Source: JBFKPQ01 sp041628225 (GTDB lineage Bacteria; Actinomycetota; Acidimicrobiia; Spongiisociales; JAENVV01). Taken from it: a stretch of DNA of 7,743 nucleotides. A model generated the notes under the pieces. The model searched no databases and was not told the DNA's origin. It saw only the letters and a list, made by a program, of their open reading frames with translations. Where the stretch lies: contig JBFKPQ010000104.1 of the NCBI GenBank assembly GCA_041628225.1, forward strand, positions 1-7,743. The letters run 5' to 3'. Position numbers and translations under genes: made by a program. Positions 1 through 5,501 of this stretch are shown here, one piece after another (position 1 is the stretch's first letter; every line of letters starts with the position of its first letter).

Positions 1-278
1 CCCGAGCACACCTCCTGGTAGGTCGGGTTGCGCGTGTATCCGCCGGCATACCCGGCCGCCGTCGAGTACACGCCCGGGATCTGCCAGAACAAGCGTTCCG
101 CGCCCCAGAAACAGCCCATGCCGAACAACACCGATTCGGTGCTCTCGGGGAACGGGGGCTGGATGCGGTTGCCGTTGACGAAATGGCGCTCCGGAACACC
201 CGGCAGCATGTCGGGCCGGCCCTCCAGGGCCTCGTCGGGAGTCGGGATCTCGTGCTTCTTGCTTCTTCCGAAGACCAT
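1..278 (-). CDS. msrA: Peptide-methionine (S)-S-oxide reductase MsrA, N-terminal part (cut by window edge)
   Basis: MsrA reduces the S-epimer of methionine sulfoxide, free or in proteins, back to methionine in the cytoplasm, with thioredoxin as usual donor. About 92 residues are visible. The family signature GCFWGAER lies at about residues 55-62 and contains the catalytic cysteine. It is followed by AAGYAGGYTRNPTY and the start of the EVCSG motif. A leader of roughly 50 residues before the cysteine, including LPGVPERHFVNGN, matches the long E. coli-type MsrA rather than the short form. The resolving cysteines near the C-terminus lie outside the window. Two adjacent ATG codons (281-279 and 278-276) could start the protein; AAGGAG at 290-285 is 6 nt from the second but only 3 nt from the first, so I chose the second. 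It is probably the last visible gene of a leftward operon, 58 nt after the hydrolase. Confidence 0.95.
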   Translation of the reverse strand, partial: MVFGRSKKHEIPTPDEALEGRPDMLPGVPERHFVNGNRIQPPFPESTESVLFGMGCFWGAERLFWQIPGVYSTAAGYAGGYTRNPTYQEVCS

Positions 279-284
279 CATCGG

Positions 285-290
285 CTCCTT
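285..290 (-). promoter_or_regulatory. Ribosome binding site of msrA
   Basis: On the minus strand AAGGAG precedes a pair of tandem in-frame ATG codons. Its spacing is 3 nt to the first ATG and 6 nt to the second, which favours the second as the main start. It is one of the few canonical Shine-Dalgarno sequences in the window. Confidence 0.7.
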
Positions 291-336
291 GCGTGCTTCG
301 GTCGAATGAGACAACCACCCATGCGATCGTGATGTT

Positions 337-1284
337 TCACGCCGCCACGCGAGTTCTCACGTTGTTCACGACTTCGTCGACGGCTTCCCAGTTGAGGCAA
401 TGCCCGGCGCCAGGAACCCACACGAGTTGGGCGCCGGCGATGCCGTCTGCCAGCTTGCGCGCATGGTGCGGCGGCGTCGTCCGGTCCTTCGTGCCGCAGA
501 TCACGGTGACGGGCATCTCGATCTCGCCAAGTCGCGGGTAGAGGTCCTCGTGCACGAGCATCTCGAGAGCCGGGAGCAACTGGGCATGGTCCTGCTGCAG
601 GAACATGGTTCGGAAGGCCTCGACCTCGGCGCCCGTCGGCGACCCGAAGGTCGACGCGCCGAACAGTGCACCGTAGGTGTCGTTGCGCATGATGGCGTCG
701 ACGGCACCCGACCGAATAAGCGGAATCTGCGCGGCGTTCTGCGGCGCACCCTCGATCGCTTTCCCGGCCAGCGGTGACACCAGCACGATTCGGTTGAGGC
801 GTTCCTTCGCGACCTCGCGGTGTTCCAGCAGTAGCTTGACCGTCAGAAACGACCCCATCGAATGCCCGACGAGCGTTGCGTCGCGCACGTCGTGGTGTTC
901 GAGGACCGCGACGTAGTCACCGGCCATCTGCGGCGAGCCGAGGCCTTCGGCCCCGATCGTCGAACGCCCATGACCTCGCTGGTCGAACGTGATGACCCGG
1001 TGCCCTTCTCGCACGAGCCGGTCGGCGACGAGGTTCCACTCGAGGAGATTGAATCCGTACCCGTGGGCCAGCACTACCGTTGGCCCGTCACCGGCCACCT
1101 GCGTGTGGATGAGCGTTCCGTCAGCACGGGGCACCGTGACCGGCTCGCCTGGGGTGGGGTGGAGCAGTTCCTCCGCTTGGTATTCACCGTTGGTGGAGTC
1201 GATCTTGCCTGCGAGGTTTTTGGCGACGGTGTGGGCGGCGTACCCGGCGAGGGCCGATCCGATGACGAGTCTGGTGAGTTTCAT
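337..1284 (-). CDS. Alpha/beta hydrolase fold protein
   Basis: A 315-residue serine hydrolase of the alpha/beta fold. The order of motifs is standard. HGYGFN at 74-79 supplies the oxyanion region. DQRGHGRS lies at 101-108. The nucleophile elbow GHSMG lies at 140-144 with Ser142. The acid is probably Asp267 in CGTKDRTTPP, and His295 in GAGHCLNWE completes the triad. A cap region of about 90 residues (170-260) separates the elbow from the acid. The N-terminus (LVIGSALAGYAAHTVA, residues 6-21) is hydrophobic and may be a weak membrane anchor. An upstream in-frame ATG at 1368 would overlap the preceding gene by 32 nt and add 28 residues of unconserved appearance, so I start at Met 1284, although no clear ribosome site precedes it. 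Substrate cannot be told: esterase, epoxide hydrolase-like or perhydrolase activity are all possible. It sits 52 nt after the transglycosylase-like gene. Confidence 0.9.
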   Translation of the reverse strand: MKLTRLVIGSALAGYAAHTVAKNLAGKIDSTNGEYQAEELLHPTPGEPVTVPRADGTLIHTQVAGDGPTVVLAHGYGFNLLEWNLVADRLVREGHRVITFDQRGHGRSTIGAEGLGSPQMAGDYVAVLEHHDVRDATLVGHSMGSFLTVKLLLEHREVAKERLNRIVLVSPLAGKAIEGAPQNAAQIPLIRSGAVDAIMRNDTYGALFGASTFGSPTGAEVEAFRTMFLQQDHAQLLPALEMLVHEDLYPRLGEIEMPVTVICGTKDRTTPPHHARKLADGIAGAQLVWVPGAGHCLNWEAVDEVVNNVRTRVAA

Positions 1285-1336
1285 GCCGCCATCATCGCGC
1301 GGATCCGAGGCGCATGCCGGGCCGACCTCGTTCGGG

Positions 1337-2350
1337 CTACGGCTGGCACTCCCAGTGACCCCAGGCACCCCAGGGATGATTGGTCCGGATCGAGTAGCCG
1401 ACGAGCCAGGCCGCCGTGGCGACGTTGGCCTCGGGGTCGAGGCGTGAGTGGCCGGAGTACCCGGCCATCACCGACGTCCACGCCCATGTGGCATCGAGGA
1501 ACTGGAACAGCCCCGTCGCGGTTGAGTTGGGGTTCTTGGCATTCGGGTTGCCGCCCGATTCACAGGCCATGACGCGCATCGCCTCGTCGACCCGGTCGGG
1601 CGGGAAGTGGGCTTCGACGAGCGACCGCCACTGCTGCACCGAGCCGGTCCACACGTACTTGCGTTCGACCTCTTCCAAGTTGGCCTGCGCCGCTTGGTAG
1701 GCCGCATCCACCTCGGCCAGGGTTCGGTACGCCTCGGCGACCTCCGCGCTCACCTGAGTGAACAGGACCTCGAGATCGAGCTTCTGCTGCTCGAGTTGTG
1801 CGTCGAGCACGGCCAGCGCCCGTTGATCGGCCGCCAGTTCGCCCTGCAGTTCGAGCAGCGTGGATCGCTTGGCGTCGAGTTCGTCGAACACCTCGAAGTC
1901 ACGATCGCTGAGCTGGTCGAGGGAGTGACCCAGGGTGGCGAACATGGCATACGAATCGGACAGCAAGAAGGCACCGCCATCGCCTCCCACCGAGCGCATG
2001 TAGGCGTCCGCTGCACGGGCCTGGGCGTCGCGATCCAGCGTTCGGATGTCGGCTCTCAGCAGATCCATCTCGTAGCGGACCTGAGCCACCCGCAAGCCGA
2101 GCTGCTCCAGCGCCGCATTGGTCCTCCGGTAACCATCGAGCGTGAACTGCAGCTGTTGATCGATCGACGTCGCCACGTCGATGCGCCCCTCGAGTCGACG
2201 ATCGGCGGCATCGAGCGCCTGTTCGGCCTCCTCGGCCAGACGTCGAGCTTCTTCGAGTTCCGACTCGGCCGAGGCCGGCTGCACCGCGCCGGCACCGACG
2301 GCCAACGAGAGCAGCACGACGAGGATGACAAAGGGCCGAGAGGGCGACAT
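1337..2350 (-). CDS. Secreted coiled-coil protein with C-terminal lytic transglycosylase-like domain
   Basis: This 337-residue protein has a Sec signal peptide (hydrophobic 7-22, likely cleavage after ASA at 28). A long charged, heptad-like helical region rich in Glu, Leu, Ala, Arg and Gln runs from about 29 to 240. The C-terminal 80 residues resemble the lysozyme-like SLT/transglycosylase fold: CESGGNPNA carries the probable catalytic Glu264, followed by TGLFQFLDATW and a Trp-rich end (HPWGAWGHWECQP). Cys263 and Cys335 could form a disulfide closing the domain. Such domains cleave the MurNAc-GlcNAc bond of peptidoglycan. The N-terminal coil plus C-terminal hydrolase layout recalls PcsB/RipC-type cell-separation proteins, whose coil is controlled by FtsEX, but there the catalytic domain is of a different family; that parallel is inference. 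No ribosome site precedes the ATG; a TAnnnT box 9 nt upstream suggests a leaderless transcript. The muralytic call is firm in type, uncertain in exact role. Confidence 0.87.
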   Translation of the reverse strand: MSPSRPFVILVVLLSLAVGAGAVQPASAESELEEARRLAEEAEQALDAADRRLEGRIDVATSIDQQLQFTLDGYRRTNAALEQLGLRVAQVRYEMDLLRADIRTLDRDAQARAADAYMRSVGGDGGAFLLSDSYAMFATLGHSLDQLSDRDFEVFDELDAKRSTLLELQGELAADQRALAVLDAQLEQQKLDLEVLFTQVSAEVAEAYRTLAEVDAAYQAAQANLEEVERKYVWTGSVQQWRSLVEAHFPPDRVDEAMRVMACESGGNPNAKNPNSTATGLFQFLDATWAWTSVMAGYSGHSRLDPEANVATAAWLVGYSIRTNHPWGAWGHWECQP

Positions 2351-2359
2351 CGAGCGGTC

Positions 2360-2365
2360 AGCGTA
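2360..2365 (-). promoter_or_regulatory. Possible -10 box of a leaderless promoter for the transglycosylase-like gene
   Basis: TACGCT on the minus strand ends 9 nt before the ATG at 2350, where a TAnnnT box would place the transcript start at or very near the start codon. No Shine-Dalgarno sequence is present. The -35 region is poor (CTGATT, spacing 16), so the call is tentative. Confidence 0.35.
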
Positions 2366-2404
2366 TCGCCGCTCGAGCCGGAATCAGCGGATCCCACAAA
2401 CCTC

Positions 2405-2434
2405 TTGCCACGCTCGGTGAGACTTCGATACACT
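2405..2434 (+). promoter_or_regulatory. Sigma-70-type promoter for the calcium-repeat gene
   Basis: TTGCCA at 2405-2410 and TACACT at 2429-2434 are separated by 18 nt, a good match to the housekeeping -35/-10 pattern. The predicted transcript start is near 2441, giving a 5' leader of about 77 nt before the ATG at 2518. It lies within the 167-bp divergent intergenic region, upstream of the opposite promoter. Confidence 0.55.
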
Positions 2435-2444
2435 GAGTGGCGGA

Positions 2445-2517
2445 TCGAAGGGGGAGATGAGGCTTCCGCACGCAGGGGCGGCCTTCGAGTGCATGTAGCA
2501 CCGACGAAAGGAAGCCT
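2445..2517 (+). other. Structured 5' leader with two interleaved inverted repeats
   Basis: Two perfect inverted repeats lie in the leader. TCGAAGG (2445-2451) pairs with CCTTCGA (2482-2488), and AGGCTTCC (2460-2467) pairs with GGAAGCCT (2510-2517). The arms interleave, so both together would form a pseudoknot. The right arm of the second repeat covers the GGA of the ribosome binding site and abuts the start codon. No known riboswitch is recognised and chance pairing is possible. Confidence 0.35.
2507..2512 (+). promoter_or_regulatory. Ribosome binding site of the calcium-repeat gene
   Basis: AAAGGA lies 5 nt before the ATG at 2518, good spacing, and fixes that start. Its last three bases fall in the right arm of an 8-bp inverted repeat (2460-2467 / 2510-2517), which could hide it. 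Confidence 0.65.
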
Positions 2518-4341
2518 ATGCGCCGCCTCATCACTGTCGTTTCGGCATTGGCGCTCGTACTGCTTCCGTTGCCTGCGCAGGCTGCGGAAGTCACCGTGAC
2601 CCAGCACGTTCGCCTGGGGTTCACCGCCGAGCTGCCGGTATCCGAAACGATCTCTGACTCATGCTGCCTGGGAGCAGCCAGCTACTCCGTCTCCTTCGAC
2701 GGCACCGCGTCTCTGACGGTCGACATGGGCGCCGACGTGTCGGTGACCTACGACAACGCCGACCTCATCGGCGGTGGTGCGATGCCCATCGACATCGGAT
2801 ACACACCCACCAATGATGCTGGACCGGAACTCGTGCTCGACGTTTCAGGGGACTTCGAATTGGCGTTCGACATCCTGGGCCTGGTGGACGGCGGCGACAC
2901 CGCTGAGAACGTGACGTTCGCAGCGGCGGTTGGAGACTTCACGGCGCCGCTGGCCGGCGACGCTCCGATCGACATCCCGATCTCCAGTTCTACGCTGGAG
3001 TTCTTCGTTCTCGGCATCAAAGTGGCCGACGCGCACATCGAAGGGAACCTCAACCTGGCTCCGGTGCCGTCAGGCATCCTGCCCGGCCTCGGAGGCGCGG
3101 CAGCCGGACTGGCCGTCGACGGCTCTGGAGCGTTGACGGCACCCGCCATTCCGCTCGTCGAATGGCAGACACCCGGCGATCAGCCCGCCACGGTGGCACT
3201 CGACAACCCGCTGAGCGGATCGATCGACTTGACCACGTCTCCGGTCGTGCACTGGGTGGCTCCGACGCTCGACCTCGTGCTCGTCGTCGACCTGGTGGGC
3301 GCCATCAACTTCTTCGGGCTCGGCGATGTCAACGAGACACTCATCTCGGGCGATCTAGGTGCGGAGCTGCAGGCGGCCGGCCTCGACACGCTGGTCGGCG
3401 ACGCCATCGGAGGACTCGCGGGTGCAGCCGTGGCCGATCGCATCGCCAGCGGCTTCATCCCGATTCCACTCCTGGAACCTGAGCTGGACACCATCTCGCT
3501 GACCTCCACGCCGACGCTCGGTTCGGTGGAGTTCTCGATCGACGTGGATTCGGACGATGACGGCTTGCCCGACGGAGAGGAGATCGCCCTCGGCACCGAT
3601 CCATTCGACCCCGACACGGACGACGATGGACTCACCGATGGCGACGAAGTCAACATCCACGGCACCGACCCGCTCGACCCCGACACCGACGACGACGGAC
3701 TCACCGACGGCGACGAAGTCAACATCCACGGCACCGACCCGCTCGACCCCGACACCGACGACGACGGACTGATCGACGGCGACGAGATCGCGTTGGGTAC
3801 GGATCCGTTCGATCCGGACACCGATGACGATGGACTCACCGACGGCGACGAGGTCCACGTGTACGGGACCGACCCGTTGGACCCCGACACGGACGACGAC
3901 GGACTCACGGACGGCGACGAAGTCAACGTCCACGGGACCGACCCGTTGGACCCCGACACCGACGACGACGGTCTCGAAGATGGCCTGGAGGTCGACCTGG
4001 GTCTCGATCCGCTCGATCCGGACACGGACGACGACGGCATCCCCGACGGCCAGGACACCGAGTTCATCGAGAACGCCATCGCCGCCCTCGGTGACGAAGC
4101 GTTCAAGGACTCGTCGCCGGGCAAGGGGCTTCGTGAGGCACTCACGAAGAATCTCGAGAACGTCGAGCGAGCGGTGGCACGCGGCCAACATGCGAAGGCC
4201 GTTCAGCACCTCGAGAACCTGCGGAAGCACCTCGATGGCTGCGGCGCCGAGGCCGACGGCAACGACTGGATCGTGGACTGTGGGGCACAGATCCAGATCA
4301 GGGATCTCATCGATCTCCTGATCGCGAACCTGTCGGCCTGA
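2518..4341 (+). CDS. Secreted protein with bacterial thrombospondin type-3 (calcium-binding) repeats
   Basis: This 607-residue exported protein starts with a clear Sec signal peptide (basic RR, hydrophobic core 4-18, AQA at 20-22 as likely cleavage site). Residues 24-343 are acidic, rich in Val, Thr, Gly, Asp and Leu with alternating hydrophobic stretches, suggesting beta structure; I do not recognise this domain. It holds an adjacent Cys49-Cys50 pair. Residues 344-513 form seven full DxDxDGLxDGxE repeats of 22-23 residues ending in GTDPxDP (GLDPLDP in the last), plus a partial eighth. These match bacterial TSP type-3 repeats, which bind calcium through EF-hand-like loops. Residues 514-607 are largely helical, with Cys575 and Cys588 likely paired; the spacing of Leu, Ala and Gly (EALTKNLENVERAVARGQ, then AVQHLENLRKHL) vaguely recalls FIMAH-type tail domains. 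There is no LPXTG, PEP-CTERM or C-terminal membrane helix, so it is soluble or bound non-covalently. Its TGA overlaps the next gene's ATG. Function unknown; an adhesive or surface-structural role is inference. Confidence 0.9.
   Translation: MRRLITVVSALALVLLPLPAQAAEVTVTQHVRLGFTAELPVSETISDSCCLGAASYSVSFDGTASLTVDMGADVSVTYDNADLIGGGAMPIDIGYTPTNDAGPELVLDVSGDFELAFDILGLVDGGDTAENVTFAAAVGDFTAPLAGDAPIDIPISSSTLEFFVLGIKVADAHIEGNLNLAPVPSGILPGLGGAAAGLAVDGSGALTAPAIPLVEWQTPGDQPATVALDNPLSGSIDLTTSPVVHWVAPTLDLVLVVDLVGAINFFGLGDVNETLISGDLGAELQAAGLDTLVGDAIGGLAGAAVADRIASGFIPIPLLEPELDTISLTSTPTLGSVEFSIDVDSDDDGLPDGEEIALGTDPFDPDTDDDGLTDGDEVNIHGTDPLDPDTDDDGLTDGDEVNIHGTDPLDPDTDDDGLIDGDEIALGTDPFDPDTDDDGLTDGDEVHVYGTDPLDPDTDDDGLTDGDEVNVHGTDPLDPDTDDDGLEDGLEVDLGLDPLDPDTDDDGIPDGQDTEFIENAIAALGDEAFKDSSPGKGLREALTKNLENVERAVARGQHAKAVQHLENLRKHLDGCGAEADGNDWIVDCGAQIQIRDLIDLLIANLSA
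3547..4056 (+). repeat. Tandem array of 66/69-bp calcium-loop repeats inside the 607-residue protein
   Basis: Units begin at 3547 (66 bp), 3613 (69), 3682 (69), 3751 (66), 3817 (69), 3886 (69) and 3955 (66), with a partial unit at 4021-4056. Each encodes a DxDDDGLxDGxE loop. The 22-residue units carry EIALGTDPFDP (degenerate in the seventh); the 23-residue units carry an extra residue, as in EVNIHGTDPLDP. The order short-long-long-short-long-long-short shows a three-unit higher-order period of 204 bp. Units 2 and 3 differ at only three bases, all in third codon positions (T/C or G/C), pointing to a recent duplication or conversion. Confidence 0.95.
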
Positions 4342-4790
4342 TGTCCCGGACCGAGAGGAGGTGGGCGGGCCTGGCTCCCGCCCACCTCCTCCTCACGGTG
4401 GCGGTGCTCGCCTCCTTGACGTGGGCGGTCGTCGCGGTCATCGGTTCGGCCGGCGACCTCGCCGACACGGTCGGAACGGCCGCGGTCTCCGGAGACCCGG
4501 CGGAGCCGACCCGTCCCGGAGAGGCCACAGAGGAAGCGACCGCAACGACTCGTGTGGCCGCCTATGACCCCGACGGCAACGCGGCCGAGGTGCTCGCCGC
4601 GGCCGACCCGCTCGACGTGGCAACGCGAGAGGCCTGCGTTCAACTGCGCGCCGGCCGGACCGTCGCGGATTTCGCCGCCTGGTTCGAGTCCGGACTGGAA
4701 GAAGTCACCGAAGCGGATCGGGATCTGTTTCGCCGGGTGGTGGAGCGCGCCATCGTCGAGGAGTGCCCGGAGGTCCTGCCCGACTCCTGA
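4341..4790 (+). CDS. Single-pass membrane protein with DUF732-like C-terminal domain
   Basis: This 149-residue protein has a basic N-terminus (Arg3, Arg6, Arg7) and one hydrophobic helix at about 12-35, fitting an N-in anchor or an uncleaved signal. A disordered Ala/Thr/Glu/Pro-rich linker follows (37-75). The C-terminal stretch, about 86-145, has the spacing Cys99-x2-Leu-x2-Gly and ends in ERAIVEECP with Cys142. This pattern resembles DUF732, a small exported domain common in actinobacteria with two conserved cysteines. The resemblance is by eye and not certain. The ATG overlaps the TGA of the calcium-repeat gene by one base (TGATG) and has no ribosome site of its own, so it is probably translated by coupling. 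Codons 5-17 form a perfect 15-bp hairpin in the mRNA. A CTG at 4371, 7 nt after AGGAGGTG, is a formal alternative start but would lose the basic residues. Role unknown; it may anchor or assist the secreted protein. Confidence 0.75.
   Translation: MSRTERRWAGLAPAHLLLTVAVLASLTWAVVAVIGSAGDLADTVGTAAVSGDPAEPTRPGEATEEATATTRVAAYDPDGNAAEVLAAADPLDVATREACVQLRAGRTVADFAAWFESGLEEVTEADRDLFRRVVERAIVEECPEVLPDS
4355..4391 (+). repeat. Perfect 15-bp inverted repeat (hairpin) just inside the coupled membrane-protein gene
   Basis: GAGGAGGTGGGCGGG (4355-4369) and CCCGCCCACCTCCTC (4377-4391) are exact reverse complements separated by the 7-nt loop CCTGGCT. The RNA stem would be extremely stable. The left arm contains the Shine-Dalgarno-like AGGAGGTG and the right arm the anti-Shine-Dalgarno sequence CACCTCCT. 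No T-run follows on either strand, so it is not a standard intrinsic terminator. It lies 14 nt after the start codon and is fully in the reading frame. Confidence 0.85.
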
Positions 4791-4801
4791 CCAATCCGCG
4801 T

Positions 4802-4807
4802 TAGGTT
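4802..4807 (+). promoter_or_regulatory. Possible -10 box of a leaderless promoter for the DUF2461 gene
   Basis: TAGGTT fits TAnnnT and ends 7 nt before the ATG at 4815, the position expected if transcription starts at the start codon. The gene has no convincing Shine-Dalgarno sequence. I see no good -35 element, and the 24-nt gap after the previous stop would also allow read-through. Confidence 0.3.
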
Positions 4808-4814
4808 CGGCGGT

Positions 4815-5501
4815 ATGGGTACGCGCTACTTCTCGCCGAAACTGTTCACCTTCCTCCGGGACCTCTCGGAGAACAACGACCGCGACTGGTTCAAGGCCCA
4901 CCAGTCCGACTACGAGTCGTATGTGCGCGAACCGGCCCTCGACTTCATCACCGACTTCGCCGAGCCGCTCGCCAAGATCTCCGAGCACTTCGTCGCCGAC
5001 TCGCGCACCGTGGGCGGATCGCTGTTCCGCATCCAGCGTGACACGCGCTTCTCGAAGGACAAGACGCCTTACAAGGAGAACACCGGCATGCAGTTCCGCC
5101 ACGTCATGGCCAAGGACGTGCACGCCCCCGGCTTCTACGTCCACCTCCAACCCGGCGAGTGCTACATGGGCATCGGCCTGTGGCGGCCCGAGACGAAGGT
5201 CGCCTACGCCATCCGGCACCACATCGCCGAACACCCGGCCGAGTGGAAGAAGGCATCGCGTAGCAAGCGATTCACCGACACCTTCACGGTGACCGGCGAG
5301 TCGCTCGTGAGGACGCCCAAGGGATTCGACGACGACCATCCGCTCATCGAAGACCTCAAACGCAAGGACTTCATCGCCTCACGCCGCCTCACGCAGCGCC
5401 AGATCACCTCCGACCACTTCATGGACGACTTCACCGCCTACTCCAAGCGCGCCGTGCCCTACATGCGGTTCCTCTGCGACGCCGTCGGCCTGCCGTTCTA
5501 G
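4815..5501 (+). CDS. DUF2461 family protein
   Basis: A 228-residue cytoplasmic protein with no signal peptide or membrane helix. It carries the hallmarks of DUF2461 (TIGR02453) along its whole length: FSPKLFTFLRDLSENNDRDWF at the start, the central FRIQRDTRFSKDKTPYK block at 71-87, GFYVHLQPGE at 106-115, and GIGLWRPE at 119-126. The length agrees with the usual 220-230 residues of the family. The biochemical function of the family is not established. The conserved Arg, Asp and Lys of the central block suggest an enzyme or a nucleotide- or nucleic-acid-binding protein, but that is inference. The gene begins 24 nt after the membrane-protein gene without an obvious ribosome site, and it converges with the DUF4287 gene, the two stop codons sharing CTAG at 5498-5501. 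Confidence 0.93.
   Translation: MGTRYFSPKLFTFLRDLSENNDRDWFKAHQSDYESYVREPALDFITDFAEPLAKISEHFVADSRTVGGSLFRIQRDTRFSKDKTPYKENTGMQFRHVMAKDVHAPGFYVHLQPGECYMGIGLWRPETKVAYAIRHHIAEHPAEWKKASRSKRFTDTFTVTGESLVRTPKGFDDDHPLIEDLKRKDFIASRRLTQRQITSDHFMDDFTAYSKRAVPYMRFLCDAVGLPF

Noticed and set aside
337..1284. Specific enzyme name for the hydrolase (haloperoxidase, epoxide hydrolase, lipase)
   Set aside because: Only general fold motifs are visible; no residue pattern decides the substrate.
1285..1368. Upstream ATG for the alpha/beta hydrolase
   Set aside because: The 28 extra residues overlap the previous gene's end and look unlike a signal or conserved region; Met at 1284 precedes a hydrophobic start.
1607..2599. 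330-residue plus-strand open frame opposite the transglycosylase-like gene
   Set aside because: It is antisense to a gene with a clear signal peptide and domain, has no recognisable motif, and such long shadow frames are common in GC-rich codon usage.
3547..4056. CRISPR-like or satellite repeat array
   Set aside because: The units are contiguous, in frame, lack unique spacers and encode DxDxDG calcium loops.
3180..4145. 321-residue Ser/Pro-rich minus-strand frame across the repeats
   Set aside because: Its repeats are only the antisense reading of the calcium loops; there is no start context and no domain.
3355..4230. 291-residue Val/Gly-rich minus-strand frame with repeats
   Set aside because: Another antisense shadow of the repeat array; the periodicity comes from the sense gene.
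4355..4391. Rho-independent terminator between the two plus-strand genes
   Set aside because: No T-run follows the stem on either strand, and the hairpin lies inside a credible reading frame.
4203..5339. 378-residue minus-strand frame
   Set aside because: It spans three genes antisense to well-supported products, including the DUF2461 family match.
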